A DNA stretch of 5,137 nucleotides from Tepidimicrobium sp. GTDB lineage: Bacteria; Bacillota; Clostridia; Tissierellales; Tepidimicrobiaceae. Of this stretch, positions 1 through 4,863 are shown in pieces. Every line of letters starts with the position of its first letter. The first letter of the stretch is position 1. The notes beneath the pieces were generated by a model that was given only the letters and a program-made list of their open reading frames with translations, was not told where the DNA came from and did no database searches. The stretch covers positions 1-5,137 of the forward strand of contig DUNJ01000044.1 in the NCBI GenBank assembly GCA_012839395.1, written 5' to 3'. Both the position numbers and the translations under genes were made by a program.

Positions 1-272
1 AATTTGGAGGGCTACCTATAAGGATAATTCATACTCCGGGTCATACTCCAGGTAGCATAACTATAAATATTGAAAACTTTTTATTTACTGGAGATACCTT
101 ATTTGCAGGTTCTATTGGAAGGACCGACTTTCCTGAGGGATCCTTTAGGGATATAATCAATTCGATAGAGAAGAAGTTGTTAGTATACCCAGATGATACA
201 ATAGTATATCCAGGGCATGGTCCATCTTCCACCATAGGAGATGAAAAGGATAGCAATCCATTTATAAAATAA
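1..272 (+). CDS. MBL-fold metallo-hydrolase (glyoxalase II-like), C-terminal part
   Basis: This is the last 89 codons of a metallo-beta-lactamase-fold hydrolase; the reading frame enters at base 3 and stops with TAA at 270-272. Counting from the first full codon, HTPGHTPGS (residues 10-18) carries the third metal-ligand histidine (H14). GDTLF (30-34) has the bridging aspartate D31, followed by GSIGRTDF (36-43). YPGHGP (69-74) supplies the last ligand, H72. This set is typical of the small glyoxalase II-like enzymes of about 200-210 residues that hydrolyse thioesters or related substrates using two metal ions in the cytoplasm. The N-terminal HxHxDH motif lies outside the window, so activity and substrate cannot be judged. 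In many Clostridia a gene of this type lies a little upstream of hisS-aspS (family knowledge), which fits aspS being close by. Family call is firm; specific function is not known. Confidence 0.93.
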   Translation, partial: FGGLPIRIIHTPGHTPGSITINIENFLFTGDTLFAGSIGRTDFPEGSFRDIINSIEKKLLVYPDDTIVYPGHGPSSTIGDEKDSNPFIK

Positions 273-278
273 GGAATT

Positions 279-324
279 AAGAGCCACTTTTTAGGAGAAT
301 ATATTCTTAGGAGGTGGCTTTTAT
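279..324 (+). terminator. Intrinsic terminator of the MBL-fold hydrolase gene
   Basis: Seven bases after the stop codon, AAGAGCCAC (279-287) pairs with GTGGCTTTT (314-322) through nine pairs including one G-U, and the descending arm runs into a T-rich stretch. The enclosed segment contains a perfect 12-bp palindrome, AGAATATATTCT (296-307), which would form a second hairpin on top. A direct repeat TTAGGAG (291-297 and 307-313) is also present. Placement and shape fit a Rho-independent terminator, so the genes downstream need their own promoter. Confidence 0.8.
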
Positions 325-393
325 ATCAAAATCTTATAATGGAAAATATGCTTAATGCCATGATTAAAGTGCAGCTCATATTGAATATAATAA

Positions 394-422
394 TTGTAAA
401 CATATTCTAAAGATGATATTAT
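394..422 (+). promoter_or_regulatory. Sigma-A-type promoter of the original aspS leader
   Basis: TTGTAA (394-399) and TATTAT (417-422) match -35 and -10 hexamers (4/6 and 5/6) with the ideal 17-bp spacer, in an AT-rich region. Transcription would start near 429-430, right at the foot of the first hairpin of the leader (431-465). It lies after the upstream terminator and points towards aspS, so it was probably the aspS promoter before the insertion sequence arrived. Confidence 0.65.
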
Positions 423-510
423 GTAAATGTGATAGAATTTTGATGGCTGAATGCAAAGCTCTATCTAGACGAAGTATGGTGAATACGGTGTAAGTCGCAT
501 ATTTTAGAAG

Positions 511-550
511 CCTTTCGTCCCTGAAGCTGGAGGTGAGAGGGTTTTATTAT
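511..550 (+). terminator. Intrinsic terminator at the end of the aspS leader
   Basis: CCTTTCGTC (511-519) pairs with GGTGAGAGG (532-540) through nine pairs including three G-U, and CC/GG (520-521 with 529-530) can extend it past a bulged A531. G541 and the run TTTTATTAT (542-550) follow. Without the insertion the run would continue as TTTTATTATTTT into the aspS ribosome binding site, so it terminates immediately before a gene, as attenuators do. Confidence 0.7.
543..550. repeat. Left target site duplication of the IS (TTTATTAT)
   Basis: TTTATTAT abuts the left end of the element and is repeated exactly at 1882-1889 beyond the right end. Eight bases is the usual duplication length of the IS6 family. 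The copy is part of the T-run of the leader terminator. Confidence 0.9.
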
Positions 551-572
551 GGCTCTGTAAATTTAAAATGAA
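551..572. repeat. Left terminal inverted repeat of the IS
   Basis: Compared with the right end read inward (1881 to 1861), 19 of 22 aligned columns are identical. There is a perfect 10-bp core GCTCTGTAAA (552-561), one substitution, one single-base gap, and a mismatch at the outermost base (G here, C at the other end). Confidence 0.88.
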
Positions 573-639
573 GAAATAGCACAATGTTTTCATAGCATTG
601 CTTTAAATTGCTTTCTAAATCCCTGAATTTTGCTTTTCT

Positions 640-703
640 GATGATAAATCTTCGCCTATGAAATCATCAAGGGTAAAATGAACGTGCTAAAGCACGCCCT
701 TGA
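640..703. other. Hairpin-rich non-coding tail of the IS
   Basis: The stretch between the left repeat and the transposase stop (about 573-751) has no convincing gene on either strand. Its main feature is a strong two-part hairpin. TCAAGGG (667-673) pairs with CCCTTGA (697-703), and CGTGCT (683-688) pairs with AGCACG (691-696), leaving a 9-nt one-sided bulge (674-682). GATGAT (640-645) can pair with ATCATC (663-668), competing at two bases (667-668) with the first stem. A further imperfect stem joins 578-586 with 596-602. No T-run follows the main stem on the transposase strand, so it does not look like a simple terminator. It could be a 3' UTR structure, a binding site or an RNA element; function is unknown. 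Confidence 0.5.
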
Positions 704-751
704 CAATTTCAAGACCGAATATTAGAAAAATAATTAAGCAAAATTGGAAGC

Positions 752-1783
752 TTATGCTACAAGAAGATATCTTTGTTTCTCCTTCTTAGTTAAGTTAAGG
801 CCTGCCACTTGCGCTGGGGTAAGACCATTTAAAGCAGAATGAGGCCTAACAAAGTTATAGAAAAAGATAAACATAAAAATTAAATTATTTGCAGAGTCGT
901 AAGAATTGAAACCCTGCTTAGTTTTATACCAAGCTTTAAACTGATGATGGAAAGACTCAATTAAATTATTAGAAATATCATCCCTAAAGCTTTCAACACG
1001 AATATGCTTAACACCATCACCTAAAACAGACTTACAGGCTTGCTTATAGGCAGCATAACGGTCACTAACAAGAGAATTGATAGTCCCTAACTCTTTAACA
1101 GAATTAAATAGGGTAAAAGCCTGGTTAGAATCCCTGTGGGGTGATAAGTGAAAACCTAAAACAAAGCGAGTTTCAGAATCAATGATAAACCAAATGTAAT
1201 ATTTTTGTCCTGAGATCTTAACAACAGTTTCATCAGCATGCCACTCGTCAGAATCAAAATTGAGCATAGGCATAAGTTCCAAAGACAAATTATTAAAAAG
1301 AGGAGCAAATTTTTTACACCAATTGCTAATGGTGGTATGAGAGACCTTAATATTATTAGCAACCCTTAAGATTAGGGCAATATTCCTAAAAGAACTTTTT
1401 CCAAGATAGAACATAGAAAGAGCTGTAATGATAATATGCACAGGATATCTCATACGTTTAAAGTCTTCCTTACCAACAAGCTTAGACATAGAAGCAGGTA
1501 AGATAGAAGTTGGCTTTGGAACAAACATTGAGTGGTTACACCTTTTATCACCACATCTAAAATTAGAATAAAGATCATAATCATGGTGAAGAAAGGTAGC
1601 TTTACCACACAGAGGACATCTGGGGTAATTTTTATTAACCCTAAAACTAGGTTTATCAGGAGTGAATTGGTGGTTGCAGTTACGGCATAGATATTTTTGG
1701 AAACCATCTATATCTTTGCCATAACGATAAAATGAATGATTATTGTTGCACTTTGGACACCTAATTGATACAATTTTTTGCAT
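752..1783 (-). CDS. IS6-type DD(34)E transposase with two zinc ribbons
   Basis: Transposase of the surrounding insertion sequence, 343 residues from ATG at 1783. The N-terminus holds two Cys4 zinc-binding units: C9/C12/C33/C36 and C56/C59/C77/C82. A helix-turn-helix-like stretch ending in VSHTTISNW (about 147-155) follows, as in IS6 transposases. The catalytic core has D184 in WHADET, D241 in VSDRYAAY and E276 in NNLIESF, with exactly 34 residues between the last two and a lysine seven residues after the glutamate, giving the DD(34)E-K signature of the family. The C-terminus has the RPHSALNGLTPAQVAG block common in IS240/IS6 proteins. The frame stays open another 25 codons upstream to an ATG at 1858, but the promoter at 1829-1858 lies inside that extension. 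The ATG at 1783 has AAAGGA upstream, so it is preferred. No frameshift or lost catalytic residue is seen. It is oriented away from aspS, so its transcription does not feed the downstream genes. Confidence 0.93.
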   Translation of the reverse strand: MQKIVSIRCPKCNNNHSFYRYGKDIDGFQKYLCRNCNHQFTPDKPSFRVNKNYPRCPLCGKATFLHHDYDLYSNFRCGDKRCNHSMFVPKPTSILPASMSKLVGKEDFKRMRYPVHIIITALSMFYLGKSSFRNIALILRVANNIKVSHTTISNWCKKFAPLFNNLSLELMPMLNFDSDEWHADETVVKISGQKYYIWFIIDSETRFVLGFHLSPHRDSNQAFTLFNSVKELGTINSLVSDRYAAYKQACKSVLGDGVKHIRVESFRDDISNNLIESFHHQFKAWYKTKQGFNSYDSANNLIFMFIFFYNFVRPHSALNGLTPAQVAGLNLTKKEKQRYLLVA

Positions 1784-1828
1784 GAGGACTTCATCCTTTC
1801 TGGGAGGTATTTGTTTCTTAGCAAAAAC

Positions 1829-1858
1829 ATTGTACCATACAGGGGTTGGAGTCCTCAA
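1829..1858 (-). promoter_or_regulatory. Transposase promoter
   Basis: On the minus strand TTGAGG (1858-1853) and TACAAT (1834-1829) form -35 and -10 hexamers with an 18-bp spacer, and TGG directly before the -10 gives an extended TGn element. Transcription would start near 1822, some 40 nt ahead of the transposase ATG at 1783. It points away from aspS. Confidence 0.65.
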
Positions 1859-1859
1859 T

Positions 1860-1881
1860 TTTCATTTAAGTTTACAGAGCG
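1860..1881. repeat. Right terminal inverted repeat of the IS
   Basis: TTTACAGAGC (1871-1880) is the exact reverse complement of the left core 552-561, and similarity continues inward to about 1861. The outermost base, G1881, does not complement G551. It is assigned to the element because TTTATTAT starts at 1882. Confidence 0.88.
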
Positions 1882-1889
1882 TTTATTAT
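1882..1889. repeat. Right target site duplication of the IS (TTTATTAT)
   Basis: Exact copy of 543-550. It is followed by TTTAAGGAGG, so one copy fused to this flank gives the pre-insertion junction between terminator and aspS ribosome binding site. Confidence 0.9.
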
Positions 1890-1892
1890 TTT

Positions 1893-1900
1893 AAGGAGGT
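1893..1900 (+). promoter_or_regulatory. aspS ribosome binding site
   Basis: AAGGAGGT lies five bases before the ATG at 1906, a near-perfect Shine-Dalgarno. It lies only three bases outside the right target copy of the insertion sequence, so translation signals of aspS were left intact. Confidence 0.9.
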
Positions 1901-1905
1901 ATATT

Positions 1906-3684
1906 ATGAAAGAGAATTTTAAAGGTTTAAAAAGAAGCCATATGTGCGGTAATTTGAGGGAATCCAACATAGATGAGGAAGTAGTATTGATGGGGTGGGT
2001 TCAAAAGGAGCGAAATCTTGGTTCTTTAATATTTATAGATTTACGAGATACTACAGGCATATGTCAAGTGGTATGTGATAATACGGTTTCACAAGAAATA
2101 TTTAACAAGGCTGCAAAGATAAGAAGTGAATATGTATTGGCAGTTAAGGGACGGGTTAGGAGAAGGCAATCTGTAAACAAGGATATTCCAACTGGCCAGG
2201 TGGAGGTATTGGTAGAAGAACTGAGGATATTGAATAAATCGGAGACTCCACCTATATACATAAAGGATGATGACAATGTATCGGAAAATATGAGGCTAAA
2301 ATATAGATACCTAGATTTAAGGAAGCCCTCCATGCAGGATAAGCTTAAGATTAGGCATAGGGCTGCAAGGGTGGTTAGGGATTTTCTAGATGAAAATAAT
2401 TTTGTTGAAATAGAAACTCCCATGTTGACAAAACCAACCCCAGAAGGTGCTAGAGATTATTTGGTTCCCAGTAGGGTTAACCCTGGCAATTTTTATGCAT
2501 TGCCTCAGTCACCTCAATTGATGAAGCAGCTCTTGATGGTTGCAGGCATGGATAGATATTATCAGATAGCCAAGTGTTTTAGAGATGAGGATTTAAGGGC
2601 TAATAGGCAACCAGAATTCACACAGATTGATATAGAAATGTCCTTTGTAGATGTGGACGACATTATCGATATGAATGAACAATTGTTGTATAGACTTTTC
2701 AGGGAGTTAAAAGGTATAGAAATAGAGCTGCCGATAAAGAGAATTACCTATAGGGAATCCATGGAAAGGTTTGGTGTGGACAAACCTGACATAAGGTTTG
2801 GCTTTGAACTTGTTGATATATCCGACCTGGTTAAAGGGTCTGAATTTAAGGTGTTTAGCGGGACTATAAAGAACAAGGGTTGTGTAAAGGGGATAAATGT
2901 AAAGGGCTATGGGGATGAGTTTTCTAGAAAAGACATATCCAATTTAGAAGACTATGTAAGGGACTTTGGGGCTAAAGGATTGGCCTGGATAAAGGTGACT
3001 GAAAATGGAATCACATCTCCTATTGCTAAATTTCTATCGGAGGAAGAACTGGGCGATATATTGGATATGATGGATGGAGAAATAGGGGACCTGCTATTAT
3101 TTGTAGCTGATAAAGAAAAAATTGTATTCGATAGCCTTGGCAACTTAAGAAATGAAGTAGCAAAAAAATTGAACATAATCGATAAGGATGAATTAAAACT
3201 AGTATGGATCACAGAGTTTCCCCTATTTGAATACGATGATGTAGAAAATCGCTATGTAGCAAAGCACCATCCCTTTACCCACCCAATGGAAGAAGATATA
3301 CATCTACTGGAGACGGAGCCTGAAAAGGTTAGGGCTAAGGCATATGATATAGTGATTAATGGTGATGAATTAGGGGGAGGCAGCATTAGGATTAGCGATC
3401 CAGATTTACAGAAAAGGATGTTTGCGGCCTTAGGTCTTTCTGAGGGGGAAGTTCAAGGTAAGTTTGGATTTTTACTGGAAGCGTTTAAATATGGTACTCC
3501 ACCTCATGGAGGCATTGCCTACGGTTTTGATAGGCTGGTAATGCTGCTGACCAATAGTACTAATATCAGGGATGTAATAGCATTTCCTAAGACTCAGTCT
3601 GCAACTTGCCTGTTGACGGATGCTCCTACCGAAATTGAAGAGGAACAATTAAAGGAGATCCATTTAAAGTTTGATTTACGATAG
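1906..3684 (+). CDS. aspS: Aspartyl-tRNA synthetase, bacterial type
   Basis: Class II aminoacyl-tRNA synthetase that charges tRNA-Asp with aspartate using ATP, in the cytoplasm. At 592 residues it matches the bacterial-type length. The order is an N-terminal OB-fold anticodon-binding domain (about 1-110), the catalytic core with motif 1 (about 155-172, FLDENNFVEIETP), motif 2 (FRDEDLRANRQPEFTQID, 225-242), the bacterial GAD insertion (about 290-420), and motif 3 with GGIAYGFDRL (535-544; ATP-binding R543). The substrate-loop region around GARDYLVPSR (181-190) and the aspartate-pocket stretch QSPQLMKQ (201-208) are intact. The anticodon domain reads RNLGSLIFIDLRD (36-48), the pattern of discriminating enzymes such as that of E. 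coli. The ATG at 1906 is fixed by a strong ribosome binding site five bases upstream. The gene heads a cluster with tcdA, but its original promoter and leader are cut off by the insertion sequence. Confidence 0.98.
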   Translation: MKENFKGLKRSHMCGNLRESNIDEEVVLMGWVQKERNLGSLIFIDLRDTTGICQVVCDNTVSQEIFNKAAKIRSEYVLAVKGRVRRRQSVNKDIPTGQVEVLVEELRILNKSETPPIYIKDDDNVSENMRLKYRYLDLRKPSMQDKLKIRHRAARVVRDFLDENNFVEIETPMLTKPTPEGARDYLVPSRVNPGNFYALPQSPQLMKQLLMVAGMDRYYQIAKCFRDEDLRANRQPEFTQIDIEMSFVDVDDIIDMNEQLLYRLFRELKGIEIELPIKRITYRESMERFGVDKPDIRFGFELVDISDLVKGSEFKVFSGTIKNKGCVKGINVKGYGDEFSRKDISNLEDYVRDFGAKGLAWIKVTENGITSPIAKFLSEEELGDILDMMDGEIGDLLLFVADKEKIVFDSLGNLRNEVAKKLNIIDKDELKLVWITEFPLFEYDDVENRYVAKHHPFTHPMEEDIHLLETEPEKVRAKAYDIVINGDELGGGSIRISDPDLQKRMFAALGLSEGEVQGKFGFLLEAFKYGTPPHGGIAYGFDRLVMLLTNSTNIRDVIAFPKTQSATCLLTDAPTEIEEEQLKEIHLKFDLR

Positions 3685-3688
3685 GGTG

Positions 3689-4408
3689 ATGCGGGTGGAT
3701 GAACGATTTACGAGAACTGAATTGCTATTGGGGCAGGAGGGTATGGATATCCTTAAACGATCTAAGGTGGCGGTATTTGGTATTGGAGGGGTAGGGTCTT
3801 TTACATGTGAGGCTTTAATTAGGTCGGGATTGGGTAAGATTATAATAATAGATTATGATATAATAGATATGACCAATATAAATAGACAAATTCATGCAAA
3901 TTCCAAAACCATAGGATTACCAAAGGTTCAGGTAATGAAGGACAGACTATTAGACATAAATCCAAATGCTAAAATATTAGCCATCGACAAAAAGTATAGC
4001 GATGAAAATAAAGGGGAGCTAATATCCACAGATTATGACTATGTAGTAGATGCTATAGATATGGTTTCGGCTAAAATTAGTCTAATTGAAACCTGTAATA
4101 GGTTAGGTATTCCCATAATTTCTTCCATGGGGGCTGGGAACAAGTTGGATCCTACCATGTTTCAAGTGGGTGACATATACGAGACAGAAGTCTGTCCCTT
4201 GGCTAAGGTGGTTAGAAGGGAATTGAGAAGAAGAAAAGTAGAGTCCTTAAAGGTTGTTTGGTCTAGGGAAAAACCTATGGACGTCAATTTGGAGAGAGAG
4301 GACCTTAGAAAGGCTGTGCCCGGAAGTGTGTCGTTTGTACCTCCTGTAGCAGGCTTAATTCTCGCTTCGGAGGTAATAAAAAGCTTAGTATTTGGGGGTG
4401 TTAGTTGA
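3689..4408 (+). CDS. tcdA: tRNA threonylcarbamoyladenosine dehydratase (TcdA/CsdL, ThiF-like)
   Basis: E1-like enzyme that in its E. coli relative uses ATP to dehydrate t6A37 of ANN-decoding tRNAs to the cyclic form ct6A. From ATG 3689 it has 239 residues. The N-terminus DERFTRTELLLGQEG is typical of the family. The nucleotide-binding loop is GIGGVG (31-36), D55 ends the second strand, N65 and R66 are the adenylation residues of the NxNRQ motif, and D124 lies in VVDAID. Family markers SSMGAGNKLDP (about 145-155), CPLAKVVRRELR (169-180) and GSVSFVPPVAGL (212-223) are all present. The start is uncertain. ATG 3689 is four bases past the aspS stop; GTG 3695 has the best-spaced Shine-Dalgarno-like sequence (AGGGTGAT, 3683-3690); TTG 3671 follows AAAGGAG (3651-3657) and would overlap aspS. 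All give nearly the same protein. It is translationally coupled to aspS and to the next gene. Confidence 0.93.
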   Translation: MRVDERFTRTELLLGQEGMDILKRSKVAVFGIGGVGSFTCEALIRSGLGKIIIIDYDIIDMTNINRQIHANSKTIGLPKVQVMKDRLLDINPNAKILAIDKKYSDENKGELISTDYDYVVDAIDMVSAKISLIETCNRLGIPIISSMGAGNKLDPTMFQVGDIYETEVCPLAKVVRRELRRRKVESLKVVWSREKPMDVNLEREDLRKAVPGSVSFVPPVAGLILASEVIKSLVFGGVS

Positions 4409-4833
4409 TGGAACAAATAGGATATGTGCTAAAGACCATGGATAACATAGCTCAAGTAGAGGTAAGGCGGATTGCTGGTTGTGGCGGAGGATGCAGTAGC
4501 TGTGGTGGGGGCTGTAGTGTACCAAGTATAGTAATCAGTATGGAGAATTTAATCGGCGCCAAAAAAGGGGACCTTGTAGAGATTAAAGCAAAGCCTAAAA
4601 ATATTATTAAATATGCATTGATTGTATATATGATTCCCTTTGCTATGTTAATATTAGGAATATCCTTAAGCATAAAATTTTTGCAGACCCAAAACATTGC
4701 TAACTATGAAACATATAGTTTTATGGTAGGGCTATTATTTCTGGCAGTTTCTTTTGGAATAGTAAAAATAATAGATAGGCGGATAAGGAGCAGGAATGAA
4801 ACTGCAATGGAAATGATAAGGATATTGAGCTAA
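4408..4833 (+). CDS. SoxR-reducing system protein RseC family, inner-membrane
   Basis: A 141-residue protein of the RseC/SoxR-reducing family. The N-terminal domain carries a Cys-rich segment GCGGGCSSCGGGC, with C25, C29, C32 and C36 spaced C-x3-C-x2-C-x3-C, suited to bind a metal or iron-sulfur centre. GAKKGDLVEI (50-59) is the usual beta-strand block of the family. Two membrane segments follow, at about 66-89 (with the characteristic YMIPF) and 103-122, and a basic tail RRIRSR (124-129). In E. coli the relative acts with the Rsx/Rnf complex to keep SoxR reduced. In Firmicutes the role is not established and often appears linked to redox or electron transfer. The start ATG overlaps the tcdA stop as TGATG, and GGGGGTG (4394-4400) is a well-spaced ribosome binding site. 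No Rnf genes are visible in this window. Confidence 0.87.
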   Translation: MEQIGYVLKTMDNIAQVEVRRIAGCGGGCSSCGGGCSVPSIVISMENLIGAKKGDLVEIKAKPKNIIKYALIVYMIPFAMLILGISLSIKFLQTQNIANYETYSFMVGLLFLAVSFGIVKIIDRRIRSRNETAMEMIRILS

Positions 4834-4849
4834 TCTGGAGTTGAACAAA

Positions 4850-4857
4850 GGGAGGAG
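4850..4857 (+). promoter_or_regulatory. Ribosome binding site selecting the TTG start of the csoR gene
   Basis: GGGAGGAG ends six bases before TTG 4864. No in-frame ATG occurs before the conserved core, so this site supports TTG 4864. TTG at 4858 is too close and TTG at 4870 is 12 bases away. Confidence 0.7.
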
Positions 4858-4863
4858 TTGCGG

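Larger units (their letters stand above)
429..550 (+). promoter_or_regulatory. Putative structured leader/attenuator formerly of aspS
   Basis: This is about 120 nt from the predicted start site to the end of a terminator T-run. Local pairings visible by eye are GATAGA (431-436) with TCTATC (460-465), enclosing GCT/AGC (446-448 with 457-459), and a small hairpin GTAT-GGTGA-ATAC (474-486). GACGAAG (468-474) can pair with TTTCGTC (513-519), which is also the ascending arm of the terminator, so the two structures exclude one another: the logic of an attenuator. The segment CGTCCCT (516-522) resembles the 3' strand of a T-box antiterminator, but there is no AGGGTGGNACC box and the leader is short for that class. 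Removing the insertion sequence puts its T-run directly against the aspS ribosome binding site. I cannot name the RNA class or ligand. An alternative is a short independent sRNA. Confidence 0.45.
551..1881 (-). mobile_element. Complete IS6-type insertion sequence, 1331 bp
   Basis: The element is bounded by inverted repeats starting GGCTCTGTAAA (left) and CGCTCTGTAAA (right, read inward) and by identical 8-bp target copies TTTATTAT. The tips resemble IS6-family ends such as GGCTCTGTTGCAAA of IS26. It encodes one intact transposase on the minus strand (752-1783) with its own promoter just inside the right end, leaving about 200 bp of non-coding tail at the left end. It is longer than the roughly 800-bp IS26-like members because of an extended N-terminal zinc-binding region and this tail. 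Intact ends, exact target copies and an open transposase frame suggest a fairly recent, possibly active insertion. It lies between the leader terminator and the ribosome binding site of aspS. Family assignment rests on ends, duplication length and transposase motifs; the named IS cannot be given without a database search. Confidence 0.92.

Noticed and set aside
443..493. Leader peptide ORF of 16 codons (ATG at 443, TAA at 491)
   Set aside because: No Shine-Dalgarno precedes the ATG, and the peptide contains no Asp codon or run of one amino acid that would explain attenuation by ribosome stalling.
429..550. Canonical T-box riboswitch ahead of aspS
   Set aside because: CGTCCCT (516-522) fits the 3' strand of a T-box antiterminator, but no upstream GGG-(7 nt)-GCG partner or TGGNACC bulge can be aligned. 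The leader from the predicted start site is also shorter than known T-boxes. It is kept only as an unclassified attenuator candidate.
1156..1707. Short minus-strand open frames (1156-1362, 1450-1707) inside the IS
   Set aside because: They lie in alternative frames of the intact transposase, are hydrophobic low-complexity translations and show no sign of a programmed frameshift product.
1784..1858. N-terminal 25-codon extension of the transposase to ATG 1858
   Set aside because: A good extended -10 promoter lies within it (1829-1858), so a transcript from that promoter starts after the ATG. The conserved protein and a ribosome binding site begin at ATG 1783.
1859..1889. Hybrid outward promoter at the right IS junction (TTTTCA or TTTCAT as -35 with TATTAT 1884-1889 as -10)
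   Set aside because: The -35 matches are weak with 18-19 bp spacing, and the start site would fall near 1896, inside the aspS ribosome binding site, leaving a poorly translatable message.
2064..2423. Minus-strand open frame of 119 codons within aspS
   Set aside because: It overlaps the conserved catalytic and anticodon regions of aspS, has no family motif, and reads as an antisense shadow. The same holds for the minus-strand frames at 41-256, 2952-3212, 4162-4416 and 4452-4697.
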